A DNA stretch of 63,498 bases from Achromobacter animicus (GCF_902859585.1 NZ_CADIJM010000021.1:1-63498); one strand, 5' to 3'. Shown: positions 50,385-60,130, counted from the stretch's first letter. The notes: a model not told the origin generated them from the letters alone. Translations and numbers: made by a program.

Positions 50385-51095
50385 ATGACCTACGACCTTT
50401 GGTATTGGGATGGCATTCCCGGGCGGGGAGAATTCGTGCGCCTGGCGCTGGAAGCGGGCGGTATTCCGTATCGGGAACGCGCCCGCGATCCGGGCGCCGA
50501 CGAAAGCGCGTTGATCGACGACATGCAATCGGCCCGCAAGCATCCGCCTTTTGCGCCGCCTTATCTGGTGGCCGGAAAAATGACGTTGGGGCAGACCGCC
50601 AACATTCTGCTTTTCCTCGGCGAAAAGCATGGCCTGGCGCCCGAATCGCTTGAAGGCCGGTTGTGGGTAAACCAGTTGCAACTCACCATTGCCGACATGG
50701 TGGCCGAAGCGCACGACACCCATCATCCCATTTCCGCCAGCGATTATTACGAAGACCAGAAAGAAGAGGCCGCCCGCCGCGCCAAGGTATTTCGCGAAGC
50801 GCGTATTCCGAAGTTCCTGGGGTATTTCGAACGGCTGCTGGACGGGCCGCAGGCGTGGTTGGCGGGCGGCGTCAAATGGACCTACGTGGACTTGTCCCTT
50901 TATCACCTGGTCGATGGCTTGCTGTTCGCGTTTCCCAAACGCATGGCGACCGTTGCTGCGCATTATCCAAAGGTGTTGGCCCTGCATGAGCGCGTGACCG
51001 CTTTGCCTGAACTGCAGGCCTATTTTTCGAGCGGCCGGCGCTTGCCGTTTGGCGAGGGCATTTTCCGCCAATATCGCGAGCTGGACGCGGCTTGA
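50385..51095 (+). CDS. glutathione S-transferase
   Basis: 236 residues. The thioredoxin-like N domain starts TYDLWYWDGIPGRGEFVRLA (mu/alpha/sigma-type start with a Tyr or Ser near the glutathione thiol), with PPYLVAGKMTLGQTANILLF providing the cis-Pro and glutamate/Gln-Thr of the GSH site, and an all-helical C domain. GAAAGGAGA precedes the ATG. Cytosolic conjugating enzyme; substrate unknown. Separated from the catabolic cluster by a terminator, so probably not part of it. Confidence 0.9.
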   Translation: MTYDLWYWDGIPGRGEFVRLALEAGGIPYRERARDPGADESALIDDMQSARKHPPFAPPYLVAGKMTLGQTANILLFLGEKHGLAPESLEGRLWVNQLQLTIADMVAEAHDTHHPISASDYYEDQKEEAARRAKVFREARIPKFLGYFERLLDGPQAWLAGGVKWTYVDLSLYHLVDGLLFAFPKRMATVAAHYPKVLALHERVTALPELQAYFSSGRRLPFGEGIFRQYRELDAA

Positions 51096-51097
51096 AT

Positions 51098-51111
51098 CCG
51101 GGATTTCCCGG
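51098..51111. terminator. short hairpin after GST gene
   Basis: CCGGGA-TT-TCCCGG directly after the stop codon, without a T tract. It may act with the following inverted sequence CGTCG-TGA-CGACG. Confidence 0.45.
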
Positions 51112-51263
51112 GTGTGCGTCGTGACGACGCTTTGAATTCTTTTTAAAAAGGGACATTCAGAATTACATCGGGCCATGATAATTTCTGGGATTAAGTAGTT
51201 TCCATTAGATACATAAGAATTACGTGTACCAGGCACGCCGGCAAACACACCCTGGAGGTTTCC

Positions 51264-52607
51264 ATGCTTTGGCATACTCTTGGCCGCTTCATCCGTGGAT
51301 ATCGCAGTACCGATAAAAACGACCTGCTGGGACAGATCGACGCCATTCACAAATCCCAGGCGGTCATTGAGTTTGATCTGAACGGCCACATCCTGATGGC
51401 CAATCAGAACTTCCTGGACACCACGGGCTATTCGCTCGAAGAAATCCAGGGGCGTCACCACCGCATGTTCATCGATCCCGATGAACGCGGGTCGCCGCAA
51501 TATGCAGCCTTTTGGGAAAGGCTGGGACAGGGCGCACATGATTCCGGTCGTTATCGGCGGATTCGCAAAGATGGCTCGGACGTCTGGCTGCAGGCGTCGT
51601 ACAACCCCATCTTTGACAAGCGCGGACGGCCGGTGAAGGTGATCAAGTACGCCACCGACATCACCGATCAGCAAAATCGCCAGGCAGATTCCGAAGGCCA
51701 GCTCGCGGCGATTTCCAAGGTCCAGGCGATCATCGAGTTCAATCTCGACGGCACCATCCTGCGTGCCAACGACCTGTTTCTCGGTGCGGTGGGGTATCGC
51801 GCCGACGAGGTGCTGGGCCGGCATCACAGCCTCTTTGTCCCGCCCGAAGAAGCCCGAAGCACGGCGTACAAGGATTTCTGGCGCCGGCTGCGCAATGGCG
51901 AGCACGACACCGGCCAGTACATGCGCTTGGGCAAGGGCGGACGCCAGGTCTGGATCGAAGCCAGCTACAACCCCATTCTCGACGCGCAGGGCCGGCCATT
52001 CAAGGTGGTGAAGTTCGCTACCGACATCACCAAGCGCTTTACCGCCGCGCAGACGCTGCAAGTGGCCGTCCAGGGCCTGACCGAAAACGCCGAACGCGCG
52101 CGACAGGCCAACAGCCTCGCCCAGGACGCCAGCCGCATCGCTGAAACGGGCGGCGATACGATGCGCGACGTGGTGACGACCATGGAAGCCATCACGGGCA
52201 GTTCGCGCCGCATTTCCGAGATCATCGGGGTCATGGACGGCATTGCATTCCAGACCAACATCCTTGCGTTGAACGCGGCCGTCGAGGCCGCGCGCGCCGG
52301 CGAGCACGGCAGGGGCTTCGCGGTCGTGGCCTCAGAGGTCCGCAATCTGGCGCAAAGCAGCGCGGCGGCCGCGAAGGAAATCAAGGCGCTCATCACGACC
52401 TCCGTGGCGCAGGTCGAAGGCGGCGCGGTGCAGGTCCAGTCCGCCGGCGGCACAATGGAGGGGATCGTTGCGTCGTCTCGCCGCGTGACCGAAATCATGG
52501 CTCAGGTCGTTGAAGTGTCGCTGGCGCAATCGGACAAGCTGGCCGGCGTGACCGAAGATCTCACCGATACCCACGCCGAACCCACAAGACGATTGCGCGC
52601 CGCCTAG
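51264..52607 (+). CDS. soluble PAS-PAS methyl-accepting chemotaxis protein
   Basis: 447 residues. There is no membrane segment. Two PAS domains (about 28-140 and 150-262; [20 protein letters not shown] and [20 protein letters not shown]) are near duplicates, each followed by a PAC end ([18 protein letters not shown]). The rest is a chemoreceptor signalling domain with the conserved tip [20 protein letters not shown]. Likely a cytoplasmic receptor sensing redox or a bound cofactor (both PAS types resemble haem/FAD-binding forms). The signalling arm after the tip is short, and the second helix ends without a pentapeptide. Confidence 0.9.
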   Translation: MLWHTLGRFIRGYRSTDKNDLLGQIDAIHKSQAVIEFDLNGHILMANQNFLDTTGYSLEEIQGRHHRMFIDPDERGSPQYAAFWERLGQGAHDSGRYRRIRKDGSDVWLQASYNPIFDKRGRPVKVIKYATDITDQQNRQADSEGQLAAISKVQAIIEFNLDGTILRANDLFLGAVGYRADEVLGRHHSLFVPPEEARSTAYKDFWRRLRNGEHDTGQYMRLGKGGRQVWIEASYNPILDAQGRPFKVVKFATDITKRFTAAQTLQVAVQGLTENAERARQANSLAQDASRIAETGGDTMRDVVTTMEAITGSSRRISEIIGVMDGIAFQTNILALNAAVEAARAGEHGRGFAVVASEVRNLAQSSAAAAKEIKALITTSVAQVEGGAVQVQSAGGTMEGIVASSRRVTEIMAQVVEVSLAQSDKLAGVTEDLTDTHAEPTRRLRAA

Positions 52608-52707
52608 CGGGCAGGGCATCTGCGCGCGAGTGCGCTATAAAGACGGCATTGCCGATCATCTGTGGCCCGCGCGGGCAATTTCCGCCGCGGGCCATGCCTT
52701 TTGCCCG

Positions 52708-52938
52708 ATGTCCATGACTGAATCCGAAGCCCTCGCGCTTGCCACGCACCGCCACTACAAGGGTGGCCTTTACCGCTACATAGGCACTGCCCGCCATTCC
52801 GAAACCGAAGAGTCCATGGTGGTGTACGAACACCTCTGGCCGCACGCGCGCGGGCTGTGGGTGCGCCCGGCCGATCTGTTCTTCGGGCAGCTTGCCGACG
52901 GTTCGGCCCGGTTCGCCGCCCTGCATCCGGCGGAGTAA
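52708..52938 (+). CDS. DUF1653 protein
   Basis: 76 residues from ATG 52708 (ATG 52714 possible): HRHYKGGLYRYIGTARHSET and MVVYEHLWPHARGLWVRPAD match the compact DUF1653 domain (KGxxYxVxGxxxHSET/E ... YxxLYxxxxxWxRPxxMF). Function unknown. It precedes the exonuclease gene by 4 bases and is probably co-transcribed with it. Confidence 0.88.
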   Translation: MSMTESEALALATHRHYKGGLYRYIGTARHSETEESMVVYEHLWPHARGLWVRPADLFFGQLADGSARFAALHPAE

Positions 52939-52942
52939 GCGC

Positions 52943-53554
52943 GTGACGTATTTCTATCGGCGCACGCGTGCGGCCAGCGCATCGCCGGCCCGTCCCACGG
53001 CGCGTGCGCAAGCGGCCTTGACGCACGCGCTTGAAGCGTTGGGCCGCCCCTTCATCGTGGCCGACCTGGAAACGACCGGCCTGTCCACCGCAAGCTGCGA
53101 AATTCTTGAATTTGCGGCGGTCAGAGTGGGCGAGGGCGGGGCGGTCGTCAACGAATACACGCAGGTCGTTCGCACTTGCGGCCGTGTCCCTTCCTTCATA
53201 TCCCGTCTTACCGGCATTACGCAGGCTGAAGTCGATCGCGACGGCATTCCCGTCGCGCAGGCCTTCTCGTCGTTCCTGGATTTTGTCGAGGATCTGCCGG
53301 TGTTCTTCCATAACGCCTCGTTCGACCGGCGCTTCCTGAGCGCGGCCGCTGACCAGACGGGGCTGCCTTTTTCGAACGCCACGCACTGCACGTTGGCATT
53401 GGCGCGCCGCGCGTGGCCGGAGTTGCCGTCGCACAAGCTCGACATCCTGGCGCGGCACGTCGGCGCCTCGCAGCCGACCCACCGTGCGTTGGCAGACGTG
53501 CGGACGACGGTCGCGGTCGCGCTTGCAGCCAGCGCTCGGCTGGCCTGCGCGTAA
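52943..53554 (+). CDS. 3'-5' exonuclease, DnaQ-like (DEDDh)
   Basis: 203 residues from a GTG four bases after the previous stop. Exonuclease motifs: ExoI FIVADLETTGL (Asp, Glu), ExoII in VFFHNASFDRRFLSA (Asp), ExoIII HRALADVRTTVAV (His and Asp). The architecture fits a short stand-alone DnaQ-fold exonuclease as in the PolIII epsilon group. It may act in repair or RNA trimming. Next gene is a MazG-like hydrolase. Confidence 0.88.
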   Translation: MTYFYRRTRAASASPARPTARAQAALTHALEALGRPFIVADLETTGLSTASCEILEFAAVRVGEGGAVVNEYTQVVRTCGRVPSFISRLTGITQAEVDRDGIPVAQAFSSFLDFVEDLPVFFHNASFDRRFLSAAADQTGLPFSNATHCTLALARRAWPELPSHKLDILARHVGASQPTHRALADVRTTVAVALAASARLACA

Positions 53555-53582
53555 ACGAGGCGCCATTTCTTTGGGAGTTCCC

Positions 53583-53939
53583 ATGTCAGACCTGGAAGCA
53601 ATCCGCCTCGCCGTGCGCCAGTTCACGGCTGAACGCGAATGGCAGCAATTCCATTCGCCCAAGAATCTGGCGATGGCGCTGGCGGGGGAAACGGGCGAAC
53701 TCGTCTCGTTGTTCCAGTGGCTGGATGAAGACGAGTCGCGCAATCTGCCGGCCGCCCGGCTTGCGGACGCCGCGGACGAGATCGCCGACGTGCAGATGTA
53801 TCTGGTGGCCCTGGCGGATCAGCTTGGCATTGATATCGCGCAGGCGGTTGCCGGCAAGATGGTGAAGAACGCCAACAAGTATCCCGCCGATGCGTTCCGG
53901 CGCAGCGCTCGCAAATACAACGAGCCCCCGGAAGAATAA
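53583..53939 (+). CDS. MazG-like nucleotide pyrophosphohydrolase
   Basis: 118 residues of the all-alpha NTP-pyrophosphatase class (dCTPase/RS21-C6-like): LAVRQFTAEREWQQFHSPKN, LAMALAGETGELVSLFQWLD (metal Glu) and LADAADEIADVQMYLVALAD (Glu/Asp). It hydrolyses a non-canonical or excess (d)NTP to the monophosphate. Close to the exonuclease gene (28 bases), ending at a hairpin shared with the convergent monooxygenase. Confidence 0.88.
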   Translation: MSDLEAIRLAVRQFTAEREWQQFHSPKNLAMALAGETGELVSLFQWLDEDESRNLPAARLADAADEIADVQMYLVALADQLGIDIAQAVAGKMVKNANKYPADAFRRSARKYNEPPEE

Positions 53940-53970
53940 GCGCCGGTCCGCGCAGCCGCTGGACCGGCGC
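53940..53970. terminator. convergent hairpin
   Basis: Perfect 10-bp stem GCGCCGGTCC / GGACCGGCGC with an 11-base loop between convergent genes; weak T content. Confidence 0.6.
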
Positions 53971-53977
53971 CGAAAGT

Positions 53978-54268
53978 TCAAATCACTTTTTGCTCGTGGT
54001 GCACTTGGGGCGGCTCAACGAAAAAGCCGCCGACCAGCTTGCGCCATTCCTGGAAGTCGGCCGATTCCCGGAAATCCACCATGTGGTTTTCGACCGTTTC
54101 CCAATCCACCACCAGCGTGTAGCGCTGCGGCTGCTCGATGCTGCGGTACAGTTCCATGCCATGGCAGCCCTTGGCGCGCAGAAAAAGCGGCTTCGCCTGG
54201 GTAACACCGGCTTCAAACAGCGCTTCCTGTCCTTCGCGGACGTGGATGCTGGCAATCTTCTGAATCAT
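53978..54268 (-). CDS. antibiotic biosynthesis monooxygenase (ABM) domain protein
   Basis: 96 residues with the dimeric ferredoxin-like ABM fold: IQKIASIHVREGQEALFEAG, KGCHGMELYRSIEQPQRYTL and WETVENHMVDFRESADFQEW (typical of heme-degrading IsdG-like and quinol monooxygenases). Small cytoplasmic enzyme; substrate unknown. Convergent with the MazG-like gene. Confidence 0.85.
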   Translation of the reverse strand: MIQKIASIHVREGQEALFEAGVTQAKPLFLRAKGCHGMELYRSIEQPQRYTLVVDWETVENHMVDFRESADFQEWRKLVGGFFVEPPQVHHEQKVI

Positions 54269-54342
54269 GGCTTGGTCTCCGATTGATGGGGGTAGGCAAG
54301 GCGGGAGTAGTATGGCCGAAAACCTCGATTCCAGCCCGCTTC

Positions 54343-54741
54343 ATGAATTACCGAGCCGTCACATTGACTCGTCTCATTTCCGTCCGCCTACTCTGGTATG
54401 TCGCCGTCGGCATCATTGCTCTGATGTCCCTGTACCTGCATACGCAATTCGGCGTTGTGGTGCTGCTGTCTGCCATCGCCATCTACATTCCTTTGTCGAT
54501 GCTTGGATTGCCGCTCGTTGCGTGGCTATGCCTGTCGCGCCGCACAAGCGGCGTTGCGGCCGGGCTGCCGCCCGCCTGGCCCGCGTATCTTGCGGGCGTG
54601 ACCGGCATTGTCCTGCTGGGCAGCTATCAGGTGCTTGCCAATCTGTACGTGGCCGAATGCGGCTTCCTGCTTGTGCTGGTGGCCGTGGACCTGATGCTGG
54701 CGCGCCGCGAGACCGGCTGGCTGCTACACCTGGCGCGTTAG
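54343..54741 (+). CDS. hypothetical membrane protein
   Basis: 132 residues with three or four hydrophobic segments (about 12-36, 40-63, 80-100, 104-118), of unknown function. ATG 54343 is chosen from the longer frame because hydrophobic segments start there; no strong ribosome binding site is visible. Similar small inner-membrane proteins occur in many betaproteobacteria. Confidence 0.5.
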   Translation: MNYRAVTLTRLISVRLLWYVAVGIIALMSLYLHTQFGVVVLLSAIAIYIPLSMLGLPLVAWLCLSRRTSGVAAGLPPAWPAYLAGVTGIVLLGSYQVLANLYVAECGFLLVLVAVDLMLARRETGWLLHLAR

Positions 54742-55078
54742 ATATCACGCGTGAGCCTCACGCGCGCGGCCCCATCCTTTGAGTTGAAACCCACCCGCAA
54801 GCGGGGCTTGACGGACGCATTGCGTCATCCATACGCATGGCCGTGCGAAGCCGGTATCTCCGCTTTCAGGTTTGTGTAATTCGCGAGTCCATCCTCCAGA
54901 AAGACCCGGTCGTTCGTTTAACCGATACCGACCTGCCTAGGACGGCGCAATCATTCCGTACCAATACGAAAGTCCCACGCCCTGCGAATGCAAGGGCGCA
55001 GTTCCTGGGTAGTAACGGTCCGCGCCGGTCGGTCTCCGGCACCTGTGCATCCGTGCAGACGGATCAGGAGGAGCTCAA
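54742..55078. other. 337-bp gap upstream of secreted proteins
   Basis: An inverted repeat CGCGTGAG-C-CTCACGCG (54748-54764) lies just after the membrane protein stop and could be its terminator. Further on, TTGACG at 54807-54812 with ATACGC 17 bases later is a weak promoter candidate. CGCCCT / AGGGCG flank a loop near 54980. No gene. Confidence 0.45.
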
Positions 55079-55555
55079 ATGAAAAAGCTCGCAGCAGTCG
55101 CCGCGTTGTCATTGTTTGCCGCATCGGCTTACGCCACTGGCCCGGGCCAGGTCGGCGGTTCGGTGACCGGTCACGCCGGCGCCATCAACGGTACCGCTTC
55201 GTCCATCTCCACCGGCAGTTCGGTGGTGGCCACCCAGGTGAACGGCTACGGCTCGTCGAGCCAGACGTCGTTCGGCAGCACGGGCGGCATCGCGGAAGTC
55301 GGCGGATCGTTCAGCCGCGACGGCACGCAAGTCGTCACCAGCACGCGGCAGTACGCCAATAGCGAGTCGTACGGGCATGTGACGGGCAACGCCCCAATCA
55401 TGGTCGGCGACAGCATCGCCAACGGCGGCGCAACGTTCGGCAAGACGGATACGAGCGCCTCGGCGACGGGCTCGTTCCACGCGGCAAATATCGGCGCGTT
55501 CGGGTCGATACACGGCGTCGGCCCGGTGGGCCATGTCGTTGGGTTCAATCGCTGA
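55079..55555 (+). CDS. exported Gly/Ser-rich protein
   Basis: 158 residues with a signal peptide (MKKLAAVAALSLFAASAYAT) and a mature part of low-complexity, Gly/Ser/Thr/Val-rich beta-prone sequence without Cys, reminiscent of curli-like or adhesive fibre subunits but without the defined curlin repeat. AGGAGGAG lies seven bases before the ATG. Next gene, 45 bases downstream, also encodes an exported protein. Function unknown. Confidence 0.7.
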   Translation: MKKLAAVAALSLFAASAYATGPGQVGGSVTGHAGAINGTASSISTGSSVVATQVNGYGSSSQTSFGSTGGIAEVGGSFSRDGTQVVTSTRQYANSESYGHVTGNAPIMVGDSIANGGATFGKTDTSASATGSFHAANIGAFGSIHGVGPVGHVVGFNR

Positions 55556-55564
55556 CCCAATTAT

Positions 55565-55586
55565 CCGGACGGCTTCGGCCGTCCGG
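55565..55586. terminator. TTCG-loop hairpin between exported-protein genes
   Basis: CCGGACGGC-TTCG-GCCGTCCGG, a 9-bp stem with a stable UUCG loop, without Ts. May stabilise the upstream mRNA. Confidence 0.65.
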
Positions 55587-55599
55587 GCGAGGGGACATC

Positions 55600-56292
55600 A
55601 TGAAGAGCATCGTTCTAGCCATCTCCCTGTCGCTCGCCGCCATGTCGGCGGGGGCGCAGACCAGCACGTCCAGTTCCACGACGTCGGCATCGTCCGGGTC
55701 GACCAACGCGGGCAACAACCAGGGCATCACACTCAACTCAAGCAACAGCGGGACCAGCACGTTGCGCAGCGCACCGCCGGTTGGCGGCCAGAGCTTCTAC
55801 GGCTCGTTCTCGTCGGACAGCTGCATGGTGTCAGCGGGCGGCGGCGGGTCCGTGGTGGGTTTCGGGATGAACGTCGCGATTCCGATCGAGGACCAGAAAT
55901 GCAGTCTGCGCCGCAACTTCGAGCGCACGATGCAGGCTGCGGCATCGACCAAGGACGCGGATCGCTCGCGGCGTCTGGAAACCGCGGCCATCGATATCCT
56001 GTGCCAGACCGACGATCGCACCAAGGCGGCGCTGGTGGCGCAGGGGCTCTGCACCAATCCTGCGCTGACGACGGCGGACCATCGGTTCGACAGCGGCGCC
56101 GTGGCGCAGGTCGCGCCGCAGACGCCCGTCCAGACTGCAGCCACGGCGCCCGCGCTGCCGCAGGCGGCGGCAACGCCGATGGTGCAGGGCTATCCGGTTC
56201 TGTCAGCCCGCAGCGCCGCGTTCACCGCGCCGCCACTGCGCAACCCTCGCGTGGAGCGGCAACAGTTCGCCGACCTGTACTCTCCCGGCTGA
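55600..56292 (+). CDS. exported hypothetical protein
   Basis: 230 residues. The signal peptide (MKSIVLAISLSLAAMSAGAQ) precedes a Ser/Thr-rich segment (about 22-55), a conserved-looking core (about 63-140; FSSDSCMVSAGGGGSVVGFG MNVAIPIEDQKCSLRRNFER) with Cys pairs (SC, KC, LC), and an Ala/Gln-rich tail. The core resembles a domain seen in exported proteins next to curli- or pilus-like genes, but I cannot name it. Likely expressed with the preceding gene. Confidence 0.7.
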   Translation: MKSIVLAISLSLAAMSAGAQTSTSSSTTSASSGSTNAGNNQGITLNSSNSGTSTLRSAPPVGGQSFYGSFSSDSCMVSAGGGGSVVGFGMNVAIPIEDQKCSLRRNFERTMQAAASTKDADRSRRLETAAIDILCQTDDRTKAALVAQGLCTNPALTTADHRFDSGAVAQVAPQTPVQTAATAPALPQAAATPMVQGYPVLSARSAAFTAPPLRNPRVERQQFADLYSPG

Positions 56293-56314
56293 AGCGGCCT
56301 GTGCATGACGGCAA

Positions 56315-58729
56315 TCAGGGCGTGGCGGGCGGCGGGACCGCGACGGGCGCGGGCGCCTGCGCGGGTTCCGGCGCCGACGCGAGCAGCATGGTCGGCGGGG
56401 ACGACACTTCAAGCTTGGCCTCGTCCAGGCGCTTGAGCACCGTGAACAGCAGCGCGCTGCGCACGCCGTACGCGGCACGCGGCGACGACACATAGCCCCT
56501 AGCATTGAAGATCAGGTGGCCTGCGTCGATACCGTCCAGGAAGACGTTGGGCGCCGGCGACTCCAGCACGTCTTCGTGATCCGCCAACGCCTGCAGCATC
56601 AGTTCACGCACCTGCTCGGCATCCGTCGACAACGGCATGGGCAGCTTGATCTGCACCAGGCCAAGCGGATTGGACCGCGTCACGTTGCGCACCGTTTTCG
56701 TCACGAATTCGGAGTTGGGCACGATCACCGTCGACCGGTCTCCCATCTGGATCTCGGTGGCGCGCACATTGATGCGCAGGATGTCGCCTTCGACGCCGCC
56801 CAGCGAAACCCAGTCGCCCACCTTCACCGGCCGCTCGGCCAGCAAAATCAGGCCCGACACGAAGTTCTGCACCACCGCCTGAAGGCCAAAACCGATACCC
56901 ACCGACAGCGCGCTCGCGATCCACGCGACCCGCTCCAGTCCGATTCCCGCGGCCGACAGCGACAACGCCACGGCCAGCACGAAGCCGCCGTACCCAAACA
57001 GCGTCGCGGCCGACAACTGCATGCCCGGGTCCAGCTCCGTGGTGGGCAGATAGCGGTTGGATAGCCAGCGCTTGAGCATCTTCACGCCCAGCAGCGACAG
57101 CGCCAGCACGATCAACGCCTGCAGCACCGCGCCGGGCCGGATCTGCGCCTCGCCGATGGCCAGGCCCTTGCGGAGCTGGTCAAAGCGCTGCACCAGATCC
57201 ATCGGCGCTTCGCCGAACGGCGCCAACACCAGAATGATGGCAAGCAGCGCGATGGCCACGCGACCCAGTCCGGACAGCAGCACCGCGGCCTGATCGCGCA
57301 TGCTGGGCCCTTCGCCTTCACCGCCTTCGCGGTGCGCCGTGCCCAACAAGGTGCTGAAACCGTCCTCGACCAGCGTCGATGCCAGGTAGGCCGACGCCAG
57401 CACGATCAGCACCCACAACACCTGCTTGACCAGGAAGCTGCCGAACGCCACGTAACCCAGCAGCAGGCTAGCGAAGCTGACGATCAGCACCGTCCAGATG
57501 GCGGCCAGCATCAGCGAGACCCAGAGCGGAATCGGCGCTTCGCTGTCCTGCATGACCTGGCGGCGCAGGCGGCGGCCGATGAACAGCACGGCGGCAAGCA
57601 ACGCCATGCTCAACACGCCCACGATGCCGGTCAGGGTGATGGTCGTGGTCAGGCTGGCGTCCAGCAGGACGGGCAACCGTTCCGCGAGCCAGATCAGGAC
57701 CACCAGCACGCCCAGCGTGCCGGGAAGCCAGCGCAGCCGGTTCGCCACGATGTCGCTGACCGGCGGCAGGCGCCAGGACGGACGATTGGTGGACAGCAAG
57801 GCGTAGCCCATCCCCGACACGAAGCCGCCGAAGCAGACCGTGGCTACCAGGTTGGTCAGGAGCGAATCGGTGCTGTCCGACAGTTGCGATCTCCAGTCCA
57901 GGCCGGTCTGGATGAGCAAGGCGATCACGCCAGGCGTGGCGACCGAAAGCGCCACGAGGGCCACCGCCAGAAACGATCGGCGCAGCCGTCCGGGCGGCAC
58001 TCGGGTTGCCGTGAGCCGCAGCAGATACCGGCCAACCCAGACGCGCAGTGCAATTGCCAGACCGGCAACGACCGTCAGCAGCAGCCAACCCCATTTCGGC
58101 GTCTGTCCCACGGCGGTGGACAGGTCATCGCGCAACGCTTCAAGCCGTTCCAGATCCCGGGGAAACTCCTGGCGGAATTCGGCCCAGAACTGGCCCGACA
58201 GGAAGGAGTCGCGACGCTCGCCCAAGCGTGCCTGAAACTGCTTGCGCCGCTGGGCTGAAATCTGTTCAGCCGTCTGGCCGGCATCCACTGACAGCAGCCG
58301 CGCCAACTTGATCTGCGCGTCCAGCGCGCGGCTGTTCTTTTCCAGCTGGGCGCGCTGCGCCGCCACATCCGGCGCTTCCTTCGCGCCGTCCGGCGGCGTG
58401 CCCAGTTCGCTCAGGCGTGCGGTCACGCTGGCCAGTTGCGGCGTCAGCGCTTCAGTTGCGGCGTCTGCCTTGGACTGGATGTCCAGCGCCTCGCCCCGCT
58501 GCTTGAGCAGCACGGCGTCGTCCGTTTCGTCGGGGACCCGCTTGCGGATCTCGTCAATCTGCTTGCGGGCCGCACCCAGAACGGCTTCGGTGTCGGCGGG
58601 GGCGGCGGGCGGCGCCGCAAAGGCGGGCAGGAAGCAGAAGACCAGCAGCAGCGCAGCAAGCAGCGCCGCCAGGTTGGGCGCGCGGACGAGGCGGGCGCGA
58701 AAGGGCTGAGTGGGCGTGGTGGGGATCAT
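56315..58729 (-). CDS. DUF3772/MscS family mechanosensitive channel
   Basis: 804 residues. A signal peptide (to about 38) precedes a periplasmic helical DUF3772 domain (about 45-200; AVLGAARKQIDEIRKRVPDE), about eight membrane segments (210-590) and an MscS channel core (about 600-770; GLQAVVQNFVSGLILLAERP VKVGDWVSLGGVEGDILRIN). It resembles YbiO/MscK-type osmotic release channels. The C terminus after the beta domain is extended and Ala/Pro-rich. Monocistronic. Convergent with the exported-protein pair. Confidence 0.93.
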   Translation of the reverse strand: MIPTTPTQPFRARLVRAPNLAALLAALLLVFCFLPAFAAPPAAPADTEAVLGAARKQIDEIRKRVPDETDDAVLLKQRGEALDIQSKADAATEALTPQLASVTARLSELGTPPDGAKEAPDVAAQRAQLEKNSRALDAQIKLARLLSVDAGQTAEQISAQRRKQFQARLGERRDSFLSGQFWAEFRQEFPRDLERLEALRDDLSTAVGQTPKWGWLLLTVVAGLAIALRVWVGRYLLRLTATRVPPGRLRRSFLAVALVALSVATPGVIALLIQTGLDWRSQLSDSTDSLLTNLVATVCFGGFVSGMGYALLSTNRPSWRLPPVSDIVANRLRWLPGTLGVLVVLIWLAERLPVLLDASLTTTITLTGIVGVLSMALLAAVLFIGRRLRRQVMQDSEAPIPLWVSLMLAAIWTVLIVSFASLLLGYVAFGSFLVKQVLWVLIVLASAYLASTLVEDGFSTLLGTAHREGGEGEGPSMRDQAAVLLSGLGRVAIALLAIILVLAPFGEAPMDLVQRFDQLRKGLAIGEAQIRPGAVLQALIVLALSLLGVKMLKRWLSNRYLPTTELDPGMQLSAATLFGYGGFVLAVALSLSAAGIGLERVAWIASALSVGIGFGLQAVVQNFVSGLILLAERPVKVGDWVSLGGVEGDILRINVRATEIQMGDRSTVIVPNSEFVTKTVRNVTRSNPLGLVQIKLPMPLSTDAEQVRELMLQALADHEDVLESPAPNVFLDGIDAGHLIFNARGYVSSPRAAYGVRSALLFTVLKRLDEAKLEVSSPPTMLLASAPEPAQAPAPVAVPPPATP

Positions 58730-58956
58730 GTTTTTGGGGCGAGTTGCTCGCGTGGAGGCGGCAGCATAACAAGCCGCCGCCTCACCCGTTGCAACAAAAA
58801 CTGGTGTTACGTCCCCGTATTTTTAAGGGTGCCTGTTCGTGGGCTTGACCTCGCTAGCGGGCCGGGAAATTGGGGCCGGATTTGCCCGGCCAGATCAGCA
58901 TGCCGACCGGCCATGACGGCCGTCGCAACGCCTGTTTACCAGCCGAACGTTTGGAT

Positions 58957-59883
58957 TCACTTCAACTGGCGTCCGGACGCCTGTGCAGCCCGCGCGCGAG
59001 GCTTGCCCAGCACCGCGTCGCAGACCTGCAACCATGCACGCGCGGCAAACGACAGATAGCCGGATTGCAGCCAGATATGGCCAACCTCCCACTGGATGCC
59101 CGACTTCGCAAGCTTCGCGGTACTCAGGCCGCGGGTCTTCATCCGCTGCATCAGCGGTTCGGGCAAGAGGGCCACGCCAAGTCCTGCCGAGGCCATTGCC
59201 ACCAGAAAATCCCAATGCGCGCTTTGCGCCGCGATGCTTGGCTGCAGGCCTGCATCGGCAAACGCCTGCCGCAACCGCCGGGTGATTGCGAAGTCGTCGG
59301 TGGGGATCAGCAGCCGCGCCTCGCGCAGCGCGCTCAGCGGCAGCGACGTCTTTCCGGCCCACGGCGCGTCTGGCGGCCCGATCACCCAGATCGGATAGCT
59401 GCCAAACGCCTGCGCGGCCAGACCTCCGTCGGGGGCGACAGGCAGGATGGTGGCGCCGACCTCCAGTTCGCCGCTGGCCACCAGGTTTTCGACCGCCTGG
59501 CCCGTGCCTTCGCGCAGGGTCAGGTGGATGCCGGGATGCAATTCGCGGAACCGTTTCACAACTGGCGTGAACAGCAGATTGATCATGGGCGGGATACCGA
59601 CCTCGAGAGCCCCGCGTCCCAGCTCCGCGGTCTGGCGCATTTCCTCCGACAGTTGGCGCATAGTCTCCAGCACTTGCAGGCCACGCTGGTACATGACCCG
59701 GCCGGTATCGGTAGGGCGGGCGGTGTGCCCGTCGCGGATCAGAAGCGGCGTGCCGGCTTCTTCTTCCAGTTGCCGGATCATCTTGCTGACTGTGGACTGC
59801 GTGACGAACAGCGCCTTGGCCGCCTGCGTGAAGCTGGCATGCCTGACGGTTTCCACGAAATACCGCAATGCGCGCACGTCCAT
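58957..59883 (-). CDS. LysR family transcriptional regulator
   Basis: 308 residues: HTH at about 1-60 (MDVRALRYFVETVRHASFTQ AAKALFVTQSTVSKMIRQLE) and effector domain (CynR/CatM-like subgroup: PMINLLFTPVVKRFRELHPG). Divergent from the acetyl-CoA hydrolase gene at 60131, which it probably controls from the 247-base gap. Confidence 0.9.
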   Translation of the reverse strand: MDVRALRYFVETVRHASFTQAAKALFVTQSTVSKMIRQLEEEAGTPLLIRDGHTARPTDTGRVMYQRGLQVLETMRQLSEEMRQTAELGRGALEVGIPPMINLLFTPVVKRFRELHPGIHLTLREGTGQAVENLVASGELEVGATILPVAPDGGLAAQAFGSYPIWVIGPPDAPWAGKTSLPLSALREARLLIPTDDFAITRRLRQAFADAGLQPSIAAQSAHWDFLVAMASAGLGVALLPEPLMQRMKTRGLSTAKLAKSGIQWEVGHIWLQSGYLSFAARAWLQVCDAVLGKPRARAAQASGRQLK

Positions 59884-60130
59884 GGGAAAGCTGACCCTCC
59901 GCGCCGTGCGCGAGAAAAATTCAAATGATGAAAAAAACGACTGGAACGGATGATTTTAAGTCATTACGAGATTTGCCCTCGGCTTCCTATACTGCCGAAA
60001 AATCGTCCCGGCGCCCGTATCCACGGCCTTCGGGACTTCGGGAAACGCCGCGTCAGACGGTGCCCGGGCGCTGCAGACCCCAGCCGCTACGCCCGGCCCT
60101 AAGCCGCCAGCCTTTGAATTTGGAGACACC

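Noticed and set aside
54742-55078. Riboswitch leader upstream of the exported proteins
   Set aside because: Some hairpins are present, but no conserved riboswitch core (for example of the cyclic-di-GMP type) could be matched.
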